This document shows positions 1 through 10,204 of a stretch of 64,000 bases of DNA, piece by piece. The notes under the pieces are model-generated. The model did no database searches. It was given only the letters and a program-made list of their open reading frames with translations, and was not told the origin of the DNA. How positions within the stretch are numbered: the first letter of the stretch is position 1; each line of letters opens with the position of its first letter. The stretch lies in assembly GCA_014378485.1 (NCBI GenBank), contig JACMNO010000002.1, forward strand, positions 124,001 to 188,000, given 5' to 3'. The stretch comes from Bacteroidia bacterium (GTDB taxonomy: Bacteria > Bacteroidota > Bacteroidia > B-17B0 > Aurantibacillaceae). A program made the translations under genes and the position numbers.

Positions 1-1
1 T

Positions 2-1945
<1,944 letters not shown>

Positions 1946-1957
1946 GGATTAGTATAT

Positions 1958-2104
1958 TTAAAGGTAGAAACAAATGGAAAAAGATTATTTCCTTTTAGAG
2001 GATAAAAAAAAGAAATTGAATCCGAATTTTTAATTAAGAATGGTTGGTTAAAAATATATGAAGACGACTCAAAAGATTTTGATGATTCTCCGCTGCATTT
2101 GTAA
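1958..2104 (+). pseudogene. Decayed 3' end of an unidentified gene
   Basis: Just after ligA and in the same frame, the DNA reads like protein (ending IKNGWLKIYEDDSKDFDDSP) but has an internal TAA near 2004 and no start. It ends within a REP-like hairpin at 2090-2112. No family is recognised. I infer a broken gene remnant; it could also be chance open frame in AT-rich DNA. Confidence 0.3.
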
Positions 2105-2112
2105 TGCTGCGG
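2088..2112. repeat. REP-like imperfect palindrome, copy 1
   Basis: CCGC-T-GCATT, three-base loop TGT, AATGC-T-GCGG: a nine-pair stem with one T-T mismatch. A near identical copy lies 109 bp downstream (2197-2221). Both copies abut coding-like remnants. Confidence 0.55.
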
Positions 2113-2137
2113 TTAAGAAATTTTAAAATGTAACATC

Positions 2138-2195
2138 ATGAGGAAGCTAAAAAACATACACCCCGGATAAATTTACTACATGAATTTTTAATTCC
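2138..2195 (+). pseudogene. Remnant of a second higA antitoxin gene
   Basis: The first ~55 bases match the start of the intact higA at 2578 (both encode M-[RK]-KLKNIHPG) but one base is lost after the PG codons, a TAA follows directly, and the copy ends in a REP-like hairpin. It is a decayed duplicate rather than a working gene. Confidence 0.65.
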
Positions 2196-2196
2196 G

Positions 2197-2221
2197 CTCC
2201 GCTGCATTTTTAATGCTGCGA
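2197..2221. repeat. REP-like imperfect palindrome, copy 2
   Basis: CCGC-T-GCATT, loop TTT, AATGC-T-GCG(A). It shares about 22 of 24 bases with copy 1 and directly follows the higA remnant. Confidence 0.55.
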
Positions 2222-2235
2222 TTCTTTTAAAATAA

Positions 2236-2267
2236 TTTGCAAATAATTTAACAATTACTTACCTTTG
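2236..2267 (+). promoter_or_regulatory. Bacteroidota-type promoter of higBA
   Basis: TTTG at 2236-2239, 20 bp spacer, TACCTTTG at 2260-2267, which fits the Bacteroidota consensus TTTG-N19/20-TAnnTTTG. The higB start codon is 24 bp downstream. Confidence 0.75.
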
Positions 2268-2291
2268 ACGTTAGCAACGTAATACAATAGT

Positions 2292-2573
2292 ATGATTGTT
2301 TCATTTGGTGATAAAACCACTCAAAAAACATGGGAGGGCGAAAGAGTTAAAGGCTTTGCAACAGACATACAGGAGATTACAAGACGAAAATTAAGAATGC
2401 TGAATAACTCTGTAGATATAAAAGATCTGATGATCCCACCATCAAACAGGCTTGAAAATTTAAGAGGTAATTTAAAAGAATTTTATTCGATCAGGGTAAA
2501 TGATCAATGGCGAATAATTTTTAAATGGGAAAACGGAAATGCATTCGATGTTGAATTAATTGATTATCACTAA
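2292..2573 (+). CDS. higB: HigB-type toxin, RelE superfamily (killer protein)
   Basis: A 93-residue protein of the RelE/HigB fold; members cut mRNA on the ribosome when the antitoxin is lost. The C-terminal half has the family signature: PSNRLENLRGNLKEFYSIRV followed by NDQWRIIFKW and a terminal VELIDYH with the conserved C-terminal histidine. Length is normal. It is transcribed from the promoter at 2236-2267 and is followed after 4 bp by higA, the toxin-first order typical of HigBA. The surrounding DNA carries duplicated scraps of ligA and higA, suggesting that the module arrived or was rearranged recently. Function is by family; activity is not shown. Confidence 0.9.
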   Translation: MIVSFGDKTTQKTWEGERVKGFATDIQEITRRKLRMLNNSVDIKDLMIPPSNRLENLRGNLKEFYSIRVNDQWRIIFKWENGNAFDVELIDYH

Positions 2574-2577
2574 GAAA

Positions 2578-2877
2578 ATGAAAAAACTAAAAAATATACA
2601 CCCGGGAGAAGTTTTACTGCATGAGTTTTTAATTCCTATGGAAATAACTGCTTATAGGCTTTCAAAAGAGATCTCAATTCCACAAACACGTATCTCTGAG
2701 ATAATTAAAGGTAACAGGCGCATTACGGCTAATACAGCCTTAAGGTTCTCTAAATTCTTTGGTAACTCTGCCAAATTCTGGTTAGGGCTGCAAGATGATT
2801 TTGATATTGAAGATGAGAAAGCACACAAACAAAAAGAACTGAACTCCATTAAACAATTTATTTACAGTGCTGCATGA
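2578..2877 (+). CDS. higA: HigA-type antitoxin, XRE helix-turn-helix
   Basis: A 99-residue DNA-binding antitoxin that neutralises HigB and represses the operon. It starts with the family hallmark KLKNIHPGEVLLHEFLIP, followed by an HTH_XRE domain (about residues 15-70: YRLSKEISIPQTRISEIIKG, then RITANTALRFSKFFG and FWLGLQ). The ATG at 2578 is chosen over a TTG at 2560 because it leaves a 4-bp gap to higB and gives the usual N-terminus. A decayed duplicate of its first 55 bases lies upstream at 2138. Identification is strong. Confidence 0.92.
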   Translation: MKKLKNIHPGEVLLHEFLIPMEITAYRLSKEISIPQTRISEIIKGNRRITANTALRFSKFFGNSAKFWLGLQDDFDIEDEKAHKQKELNSIKQFIYSAA

Positions 2878-2981
2878 TGGAAGACCTATATAAAGACATT
2901 ATTGACTTGAATTGTGAAAAAATCAGGCTCCATTTTCAAAAAACAAGTTTTGTTTTGGCCGGTGATAGTTTCTGGAGATGA
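2877..2981 (+). other. Partial duplication of ligA 3' DNA with a chimeric 34-codon micro-ORF
   Basis: Bases 2916-2969 match ligA 1806-1860 at roughly 85% with two one-base gaps, and in the same reading register (both give KTSFVLAGD). An ATG overlapping the higA stop opens a 34-codon frame through this copy. I read it as a scar of a rearrangement at the ligA 3' end; translation is unproven. Confidence 0.6.
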
Positions 2982-3016
2982 TATAAACATTTGTTTCAGT
3001 TAAATGTTATTATACT

Positions 3017-4111
3017 ATGTTAGGTTTTAGATTTACGAACTATATTAAACCCGATCAAACGCCGTTTGATAAATTATTTGATATTTTTAAACAACTTATC
3101 ACATTTACCAGCGGTGACTTTGACGAAGCTATTAATTGGCTTACCGAATTAGATAAGGAATACAAATTAACTGAACCTGATTATACTATTTCTGATTTTA
3201 TTCAGGAGCTAAAAGATAGAGATTATATTAAATACGATGCGCCTAATTCGGGTAATATTATTATAACTTCAAAAACCGAACAGGCTATAAGAGCTCAAGC
3301 CTTAGAGAAAATTTTTGGTAAGCTTAAAAAAGGAACTTCCGGAAATCATCCTACAAAATTTACAGGTCAGGGAGATGAAATGACGAATGATACACGCCCT
3401 TTTCAATTTGGTGATTCGATAGATCAGATTTCTATGCTTGAATCGTTTAAAAATGCCCAGGTCAATAATGGAATTGCTGATTTTCATATGACTGAAAATG
3501 ATTTAGCCGTTTCTGAAAAAGAACATAAAAGTCAAACATCAACTGTACTGATGATTGATATTTCTCATTCTATGATACTGTATGGAGAAGATAGAATTAC
3601 TCCTGCTAAAAATGTAGCCATGGCACTATCTGAACTTATTAAACGAAAGTATGCTAAAGATACATTGGATATTATTGTGTTTGGTGATGATGCCTGGCAA
3701 ATTGAAGTAAAAGATTTACCCTATTTACAAGTTGGTCCTTACCATACTAATACAGTAGCTGGTTTAGAGTTAGCTATGGACTTGTTACGAAGAAGAAAAA
3801 ATACCAATAAACAAATATTTATGATTACCGATGGCAAACCTACATGCCTTAAAGAAAATGGTAAATATTATAAAAACAGCAATGGGCTTGATACCAAAAT
3901 TATTAATAAATGTTTAACCTTAGCACAAAGCTGTCGTCGGTTAAAAATACCTATTACAACCTTTATGGTTGCAAATGATCCTTATTTACAAGATTTCGTT
4001 CATAATTTTACTGAAGCTAATAACGGTAAAGCTTTTTATACTTCCTTGCAAGGCTTGGGTGATTTTATTTTCGAAGATTTTGAACGCAACAAAAAAAGAA
4101 ATTTTAAATAA
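3017..4111 (+). CDS. VWA-domain protein, partner of the downstream AAA ATPase
   Basis: A 364-residue cytoplasmic protein with a helical N-terminal half (about 1-165) and a C-terminal von Willebrand A domain (about 174-350). The metal-ion site (MIDAS) is visible: DISHS at 181-185, the threonine in HTNT near 244-246 and ITDGKP with D272. In this family the VWA protein binds a MoxR/BchI-like AAA ATPase, as in magnesium chelatase subunits D and I. That ATPase gene starts 16 bp downstream, so the two almost surely form one operon and one complex. No signal peptide. The substrate is not known; metal insertion, protein remodelling and stress roles are all possible. Confidence 0.85.
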   Translation: MLGFRFTNYIKPDQTPFDKLFDIFKQLITFTSGDFDEAINWLTELDKEYKLTEPDYTISDFIQELKDRDYIKYDAPNSGNIIITSKTEQAIRAQALEKIFGKLKKGTSGNHPTKFTGQGDEMTNDTRPFQFGDSIDQISMLESFKNAQVNNGIADFHMTENDLAVSEKEHKSQTSTVLMIDISHSMILYGEDRITPAKNVAMALSELIKRKYAKDTLDIIVFGDDAWQIEVKDLPYLQVGPYHTNTVAGLELAMDLLRRRKNTNKQIFMITDGKPTCLKENGKYYKNSNGLDTKIINKCLTLAQSCRRLKIPITTFMVANDPYLQDFVHNFTEANNGKAFYTSLQGLGDFIFEDFERNKKRNFK

Positions 4112-4126
4112 ATCAAATACATTAAA

Positions 4127-5611
4127 ATGCAAACTATAAAAACATTAGGCGAATTAAAAAAAACAGGATATATCAGTAAATCTATTAAAGATGAATTACG
4201 TGATAATCTCATTTCTAAAATAAAGAAAAAGGAAAATGTATTTAAAGGCATTGTTGGTTATGAAGATACTGTTATCCCTGAAATAGAGCGGGCTATCTTA
4301 TCTCGACATAATATGAATTTATTAGGGTTACGTGGGCAGGCCAAAACACGTATTGCGCGACAAATAGTCGAACTTTTAGATGAGTACACACCTTATGTTA
4401 CAGGCAGCGAATTAAATGATGATCCATTAAATCCTATTTCTAATTTCTCAAAACAATTGATTGCTGAACTGGGTGATAAAACTCCTATTTCTTGGCTGCA
4501 CCGCTCAGAAAGGTACGTAGAAAAACTAGCCACGCCTGATGTTTCTATTTCTGATTTAATAGGCGATGTGGATCCAATTAAAGCGGCCAACTTAAAATTA
4601 AGTTATGCCGATGAGCGAGTGATCCATTATGGCATTATACCACGCAGTAATCGCTGTATTTTTGTGATTAATGAATTACCGGATTTGCAAGCTCGTATTC
4701 AGGTTGCATTATTTAATATTTTACAAGAAGGGGATATACAGATAAGAGGATTTAAATTACGAATTCCTTTAGACATACAATTTATATTTACTGCAAATCC
4801 GGAAGACTATACCAATCGTGGAAGTATTGTTACACCTTTAAAGGATAGAATTGGAAGTCAGATATTAACCCACTACCCAAAAAGCATCGAACTCTCTAAA
4901 CAAATTACCGCGCAGGAAGCTAAATTGAGCATTACTCAAAAACAGCAAATTGAGGTAAGCGATTTAATAGCCACTTTAATTGAACGTATTGCTTTTGAAG
5001 CCCGAGAAAGTGAATTTGTAGATTCAAAGAGTGGCGTATCTGCTCGTTTAACTATATCCGCTTACGAAAACTTAGTAAGTACCGCAGAACGTAGAATGTT
5101 GATGAACGGTGAAGAGAAAACTGCTGCTCGTATTAGCGACTTAATGGGGGTTATACCGGCTGTAAATGGTAAAATAGAATTAGTGTATGAAGGCGAACAA
5201 GAAGGTGCAGGCATTGTAGCTCAAAACTTATTAGGTAAAGCTTTTAGAAATGAATTTATTAGTTTGTTTCCTGATCCTGCAAAACTTAAAAAAAGAAAAG
5301 AGCCAAGTCCTTATCAAACCATTGTTAATTGGTTTGGTGAAGGAAATGTAATTGATTTAATGCTTTCTGAAAATGATAAAACTTATAAAAAAGGTCTTGA
5401 GAGCATCCCTAGTTTAGCGGATTTAGTTGATACCTACACAGAAAAGTTAACTAAAAATCAAAAATTAGTAATGATGGAATTTGTATTATTTGGATTGGCA
5501 GAGCATTCTTTAATTGGTAAAAACGAATTGGAACGCGGCATTCAATTCAAAGATATCTTAGGATCTATGTTTTCTGAAAAAGATTTTTTTGACGATCCGT
5601 CAAATAACTAA
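4127..5611 (+). CDS. MoxR/BchI-like AAA+ ATPase (magnesium-chelatase ATPase family)
   Basis: A 494-residue AAA+ protein. Walker A is GLRGQAKT (67-74, K73). Walker B reads CIFVINELPD (177-186), with asparagine where the family often has aspartate before the conserved glutamate. An insert SDLIGDVDPIKA (142-153) resembles the BchI/MoxR helix-2 insert, and FTANPED (221-227) is sensor 1. The C-terminal part is helical and may be a lid and partner-binding region. It pairs with the VWA gene just upstream. The ATPase likely remodels or loads a client presented by the VWA protein; the client is unknown. Not a true magnesium chelatase: no porphyrin genes are near. Confidence 0.85.
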   Translation: MQTIKTLGELKKTGYISKSIKDELRDNLISKIKKKENVFKGIVGYEDTVIPEIERAILSRHNMNLLGLRGQAKTRIARQIVELLDEYTPYVTGSELNDDPLNPISNFSKQLIAELGDKTPISWLHRSERYVEKLATPDVSISDLIGDVDPIKAANLKLSYADERVIHYGIIPRSNRCIFVINELPDLQARIQVALFNILQEGDIQIRGFKLRIPLDIQFIFTANPEDYTNRGSIVTPLKDRIGSQILTHYPKSIELSKQITAQEAKLSITQKQQIEVSDLIATLIERIAFEARESEFVDSKSGVSARLTISAYENLVSTAERRMLMNGEEKTAARISDLMGVIPAVNGKIELVYEGEQEGAGIVAQNLLGKAFRNEFISLFPDPAKLKKRKEPSPYQTIVNWFGEGNVIDLMLSENDKTYKKGLESIPSLADLVDTYTEKLTKNQKLVMMEFVLFGLAEHSLIGKNELERGIQFKDILGSMFSEKDFFDDPSNN

Positions 5612-5735
5612 TTTCGAAACCAACTTATTAAGCTTGAAATATTGATCTAAATGCCAGCTGTATTTTGGAGACAAGAAAATATTTGCTAATTTTATTTAAG
5701 GCTGTTTCCCTAGGCACATGCTTAGCTCACTTATG

Positions 5736-7044
5736 AAAACGATTTCCCACAGCCGCCTCATAATGCTTGTATTGCTATATGCAGGATTATCAACCAACGC
5801 ACAGGATTCTTTAAGAAAAATTTCCGGGAAGATCATTGATGTAGTCACCAAACAACCCATTAGTTTTGCGGTAGTTACCGATTTTGAAACCAACTTAAGT
5901 TTTCAAACAAATGAGCAGGGCTATTTTGAGAAAAGTACTAATAAAAAAGTAGTGATTTTAATCATCACTAAACTGGGTTACGAATCACAAACCGTTAAAA
6001 TTAATCAGCTTACAAAATTGCCGTTAACCATCACCATGAAGATCCGAACGGTTGATCTTTCGGAAGTTTCCATCGTTGCCGACAAGCCGGTTAAGAGATT
6101 GGTGGATAATTCCTTTTACATTTTAGATTATCAGTTTACTGACAATAACATCATACTTTTAGGCGAAATGGATCATAAACAAAGGGTAAAATTGATTGAA
6201 CTGAATGGAAAAGAAATTTGCCGTCTATGGTTAAAAAACAAAAAATACGAGTCTGTATTTAAAGATTGTTTCAATAACATTCACTTAGTGAGCAAATTTT
6301 ATACGAGCCAGGTGTATTTCGATAATTTAAAACTCAACCTTTTAGATAGCGTAAGACGAAGTTTGTTTGACTCGCTACTGGTGCCCTGCATTTTAGATAA
6401 TAATGACAATTTGTATTTTGAATCTCTTTTAGATAAAAAACAAACTAAAACTTTTTTTGTGATTAATAAGCTGACTAAAAAAGCAAGTGGTATTGGTATT
6501 TTTAGTGATGAATTCAAAATAAAAATGCTGAAAAATGAAGCGGCTTTTTTGGTTTCTAAATACGGGCAGATAGATGAAAAAAATACCATGGAGGATGTTA
6601 GTGCCGGTGACCTTAAGGCTTCCCGAAAAAAGGAGGATGACATTAACTTTGCTGCAAGAGTCATTTATACAGATGCCTATATTCCTATATTATTGAATAA
6701 CGATACCATCACCGTATTCAATCATCCCAACGGTTTAATTCATCAATACTCCACAAATAACATAGAGGTTGACCTACAGATCATGGAATACAGTCATTAT
6801 AAAAACTGGAAACCTTTAGTTATTTCGGATGAGATAAAACATAAGTATTACACAACCTACTTACCGTGAAGGTATTATTACGTTAGGAGAAATAAATTTA
6901 AAAAACGGCAAGATCAACAAACGGTTTAAATTAGCACATACCTTCCCGAAAAACATTAAAGTAAAAGATGGTATCGTCTATTATCTGTGCAGACTAAAAG
7001 ATAGCGAAGATAAAATGTCTATTTATTCGCTCGCTATTGAATAG
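5736..7044 (+). pseudogene. Secreted protein with carboxypeptidase-D regulatory-like domain, frameshifted near its end
   Basis: A signal peptide (MKTISHSRLIMLVLLYAG ... NAQ) precedes a carboxypeptidase D regulatory-like (CarboxypepD_reg) beta-sandwich (about residues 28-115 of the ATG-5736 form: ISGKIIDVVTKQPISFAVV ... LGYESQTV), common at the start of Bacteroidota cell-surface proteins. The rest has beta-rich 6-bladed-propeller-like character but no family I can name. The first frame stops at 6869, yet the next frame continues without break as clear protein (from EGIITLGEINL to SIYSLAIE) to a TAG at 7042-7044. A one-base change near 6862-6868 would join them into about 435 residues. It is either a recent frameshift or a base-calling error. 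An ATG at 5718 is an alternative start. Confidence 0.7.
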
Positions 7045-7091
7045 ATAGCAGCAATGATAAATGAATTTATTTAAATGAAAAGAAGATAAAA

Positions 7092-7478
7092 CTAGTTCTC
7101 GGATACGGAGATCATTTTGAAAGGAAGATCAACCATTCCTTCAAAGTTTTTTCCGGCTGATAAAATATCTTCGTCATTTTCTTCGTACATCCAATTGACC
7201 GTTACAGGAAATCCTACACCTTTATTAAATTTTTCAAGCTTTTTAAAAACACTTAATAAACAAGCAGATGAACTGCTGTTAAAATATTCTAACTGGATAT
7301 TTAATACAGTGTTGTTTTTTGGATTCGAAAGGTATTTATCAAGTGCAGAAAATAAAGGATTATAAAACTCTATAGAGTTTTCAGGAATTGAACGACCGGA
7401 AATATTCAATTCACCCTTCTCCATATCAAATTTAATGTTGGGTGTATTGGGAGTTGCTTCTATTGAATATTTATTCAT
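7092..7478 (-). CDS. SiaC-like regulatory phosphoprotein (DUF1987)
   Basis: A 128-residue protein of the DUF1987/SiaC family, small cytoplasmic proteins with an anti-sigma-antagonist-like fold. In Pseudomonas, SiaC is phosphorylated by the kinase SiaB, dephosphorylated by the PP2C phosphatase SiaA, and when unphosphorylated activates a diguanylate cyclase. Here the family features are ATPNTPNIKFD near the N-terminus, GRSIPEN and the serine run YFNSSSSACLL with serines at 68-71, the place of the regulated residue in SiaC. No kinase or phosphatase gene is adjacent, but two SpoIIE/PP2C-type sensors lie elsewhere in the window. Single gene; partner unknown. Confidence 0.8.
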   Translation of the reverse strand: MNKYSIEATPNTPNIKFDMEKGELNISGRSIPENSIEFYNPLFSALDKYLSNPKNNTVLNIQLEYFNSSSSACLLSVFKKLEKFNKGVGFPVTVNWMYEENDEDILSAGKNFEGMVDLPFKMISVSEN

Positions 7479-7591
7479 CGTTCAGTAAATCAAAATCGTT
7501 AATGTGGGTAGTTTACCTGATACAAATTTAAGAATATTATAGTTTTAAATGGGAAAATACTCGTGAAACCGATAAACAAAAAAGTAAGGTG

Positions 7592-8287
7592 CTAGTTTAA
7601 CTGAGCGAAGAGTTCTTTTAACTCCGCCTCGGTTAAATCACGCCACTCTCCTGTTTTTAACTTTCCAAGCGTAATATTCATGACCCTAATTCGTTGAAGC
7701 TTTATTACTTGATAATCAAAGGCATTGCACATACGACGAATCTGTCTGTTAAGTCCTTGAGTTAAGGTAATACGGAAAATCCTTTTTGAATTTGGTTCTC
7801 TTGAAACAACACAAGGCTTTGTTTTATCACCTTGGATCTCTATTCCTTCTGAAATTTCTTTCAAAAAAGGAGTTCTTACTGGTAAATTCAAGGTAACAAT
7901 GTATTCCTTTTCATGCTCAAATTTAGAATTACCTATTTTATTAATGATCTCACCGTGATTCGTCAATAATATTAAGCCTTCAGATTCTTTATCTAACCTT
8001 CCAACCGGATAAATTGCCTGAGAATGACCAATGGCATCAATAATATTATTTTCAATTTTTTCGGATGTACATTCAATGCCTTTGGGTTTGTTATAAACGA
8101 TGTAAGTGGGAATAAATTCTTTCTTAACTAATTCTACACCATCGATCAGGATCACATCGCCTTCATTTATTTTAGTGCTGAAAGTTGCCACTTTTCCGTT
8201 TACTAATATTCTTTTTTCCTCAATCATATCATAAGCTTTACGCCTTGATGTAAAACCCGATTGTCCTATGTATTTATCAACTTTCAT
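7592..8287 (-). CDS. rluF: 23S rRNA pseudouridine synthase, RluF/RluB family
   Basis: Converts a uridine of 23S rRNA to pseudouridine. An N-terminal S4 RNA-binding domain (about residues 1-55: DKYIGQSGFTSRRKAYDMIEEKRILVNG) precedes the RsuA/RluB/E/F-type catalytic domain. The catalytic motif GRLDKESEGLILLTN (about 96-110) carries the conserved aspartate, and LTQGLNRQIRRMC is the second signature. The sequence and length (231) best fit RluF, which modifies the position equivalent to E. coli U2604, but RluB/E cannot be fully excluded. Separate from its neighbours by a dispersed repeat upstream. Confidence 0.85.
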   Translation of the reverse strand: MKVDKYIGQSGFTSRRKAYDMIEEKRILVNGKVATFSTKINEGDVILIDGVELVKKEFIPTYIVYNKPKGIECTSEKIENNIIDAIGHSQAIYPVGRLDKESEGLILLTNHGEIINKIGNSKFEHEKEYIVTLNLPVRTPFLKEISEGIEIQGDKTKPCVVSREPNSKRIFRITLTQGLNRQIRRMCNAFDYQVIKLQRIRVMNITLGKLKTGEWRDLTEAELKELFAQLN

Positions 8288-8360
8288 ATTAATTTCTTTT
8301 AATCTATTAGTTAGAAAACTCGTTAGTGTCCAATTCGAGTTTAGTTGGCTAGTTCTTTTG

Positions 8361-8481
8361 TTAGGGCGTTACCCTCCTATCGTCGGGTCAGGCTTTTCGT
8401 TTCAATCTTTTTGGGGCTTCGGGTCACGCCAAGGCATGATCAGCCGCCAAAAAGGATTTCCACTGCAATCCTTAACGCGAG
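8361..8481 (+). repeat. Dispersed intergenic repeat, copy A
   Basis: Begins TTAGGGCGTTACCCTC, contains GGCTTTTCGTTTCAATCTTT and ends CTTAACGCGAG. Related copies lie at 14249-14367 (opposite strand) and 35061-35165 (same strand). GC-richer than its surroundings. It sits between rluF and the helicase gene. Confidence 0.6.
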
Positions 8482-8564
8482 TTTTTTTTTCATTCAATCT
8501 TTTTGTCACTTCGGACAGAGTAACTGTGTTTCTATCTGCAAAATCAGCGAGATCTGCGGGAACA

Positions 8565-9797
8565 CTATCTCTTCTTTTTCTTTTTGCCTTTGTACGTTTG
8601 ATCTTCCTTCTCAGCGTCAGAAATCAATTTTTTCCAGTTATCATTTACATCTTCGGTTAAAGCCAGCGTTTCCGAATAATCTGCTTTATTCACATCAAGC
8701 ACTGTCACTTTTTTATCCATAAAGCTTTCGATCTCATCCAATACCGGTTTTTCTTCAGGACTACAAAAAGAGACCGCTACACCTCTGTTATTTCCTCTAC
8801 CGGTGCGCCCTACCCTGTGTACATAATTTTCCGCTACATCTGGTAAATCATAATTGATCACATAATCCACATTGGCAATATCAACACCACGCGCGCTGAT
8901 GTCTGTTGCAATCAATAATTTAAAATCTCCGTTTTTGTAACCGTTCATCACATCCATTCGGCTTTCCTGGTCTTTTCCTCCATGCATGGTCTGGCTTTTA
9001 ATACCAACACGGTTCATGGCGTCAAACACTCTTTCTGCACGAACTTTTGTTCTTACAAAAACTAATATTCTACTTTCAGGATTTTCATTCACGATGCGTT
9101 CCAAAAAGAAACGCTTATCATCCATACTCACATACATTACAGAGTGTGTAACATTTTTCGACACCGGATCTTTTGGTGAAATTTGTATACGAATAGCATT
9201 GCGAACAATTGAATAAGCCAGTTTTTTTATCTTCTCATTAATGGTTGCTGAAAAAAATAAAGTCTGGCGATGACGAGGTAAATATTTAATCAAGTCTTCA
9301 ATATCTTTATAAAAGCCCAAATCCAGCATCAAATCGGCTTCATCTAACACCAGTACTTTAATATCTCTTAATTTCAAATGTCCCTGATTCACCAAATCAA
9401 ATACACGGCCTGGTGTAGCAATCACAATATCAACTCCTCTATGCAATTTTTCAATCTGCGGATCCTGATCTACACCTCCAAAAACACCCAGCGTTTTAAT
9501 CTCAGTGTATTTTCCAATTTTATCAAATACTTCTGTGATCTGGATCGCTAATTCATGTGTAGGAACCATCACGATTGCCTGAACGCCCTGCCCTGTTCCT
9601 GCTTTTTCAATTAAATGTAAAATAGGAATGGCAAAGGCAGCTGTTTTTCCTGTACCTGTTTGCGCGATAGCCAGAACATCTTCCCCGTTCAAAATATTAG
9701 GAATAGCCTTGAACTGAATATCAGTTGGGCGCTTAAAACCTAATTCACTTAAACTTTGTTTTAATTCGGGGATAATATGGTATTCTTCAAATTTCAT
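8565..9797 (-). CDS. DEAD-box RNA helicase
   Basis: A 410-residue ATP-dependent RNA helicase of the RhlE/CsdA type, acting in ribosome assembly, RNA decay or cold growth. All core motifs are visible in order: Q motif (FKRPTDIQFKAIP), motif I AQTGTGKT, Ia PTHELAIQ, TPGR, motif II DEAD, motif III SAT, then in the second RecA-like domain DISARGVD and HRVGRTGR. The short tail is basic (KGKKKKKR), a common RNA-anchoring feature. No extra domain is present. Flanked by a dispersed repeat downstream and a small unknown gene upstream on the same strand. Confidence 0.95.
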   Translation of the reverse strand: MKFEEYHIIPELKQSLSELGFKRPTDIQFKAIPNILNGEDVLAIAQTGTGKTAAFAIPILHLIEKAGTGQGVQAIVMVPTHELAIQITEVFDKIGKYTEIKTLGVFGGVDQDPQIEKLHRGVDIVIATPGRVFDLVNQGHLKLRDIKVLVLDEADLMLDLGFYKDIEDLIKYLPRHRQTLFFSATINEKIKKLAYSIVRNAIRIQISPKDPVSKNVTHSVMYVSMDDKRFFLERIVNENPESRILVFVRTKVRAERVFDAMNRVGIKSQTMHGGKDQESRMDVMNGYKNGDFKLLIATDISARGVDIANVDYVINYDLPDVAENYVHRVGRTGRGNNRGVAVSFCSPEEKPVLDEIESFMDKKVTVLDVNKADYSETLALTEDVNDNWKKLISDAEKEDQTYKGKKKKKR

Positions 9798-9852
9798 GTT
9801 ACGATAAAGGCTTAAAGATAACAGAATTAAAGCAGCTAATCATTTGTTTCAT

Positions 9853-10116
9853 CTAATTGATCCTGTCTAAATAAAAAAGTAAAAGATCATAAACCCTGTT
9901 ATAGTCTCGGATATACGAAGGCGTATTATATTCCTTTGGATTACCATAGGAAAGGTTTTCAAACTGTGAAAGCAAGTGATTAAAATTATCGGGATTCATT
10001 TCTGATAAAAACAAGGCTTTACTTCCATCTAATAAGCGAAACATATCGAGAGCAGATTTATGAGCCGAGGCATTTTTGTAATTTTTTATTTCATCAATAA
10101 GATCCTTTAAAACCAT
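9853..10116 (-). CDS. Small hypothetical protein
   Basis: An 87-residue protein I do not recognise. It looks mainly helical and soluble, with no signal peptide, cysteine or known motif (VLKDLIDEIKNYKNASAHKS ... YDLLLFYLDRIN). It lies 55 bp upstream of the helicase on the same strand and is divergent from ridA, so it has its own promoter region. The frame has ordinary codon use for the window, which supports a real gene. It may be co-transcribed with the helicase. Confidence 0.6.
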   Translation of the reverse strand: MVLKDLIDEIKNYKNASAHKSALDMFRLLDGSKALFLSEMNPDNFNHLLSQFENLSYGNPKEYNTPSYIRDYNRVYDLLLFYLDRIN

Positions 10117-10145
10117 ATGTAAACATACAAAAACTAAAATATATG

Positions 10146-10176
10146 TTTGCTATAAAATTCAAAGCTTGTATATTTA
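10146..10176 (+). promoter_or_regulatory. Likely promoter of ridA
   Basis: TTTG at 10146-10149, 19 bp spacer, TATATTTA at 10169-10176 (last base differs from TAnnTTTG). The ridA start is 28 bp downstream. Confidence 0.5.
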
Positions 10177-10204
10177 TTAAAAATAAAATCATACAATACT
10201 TCAT

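Noticed and set aside
3017-5611. Magnesium chelatase for chlorophyll or cobalamin
   Set aside because: The ATPase and VWA motifs fit the family, but no porphyrin or corrin genes are present and Walker B differs.
8268-8722. ORFs of 125-130 codons on the plus strand
   Set aside because: They run through the dispersed repeat and the antisense of the helicase gene and show no protein-like composition.
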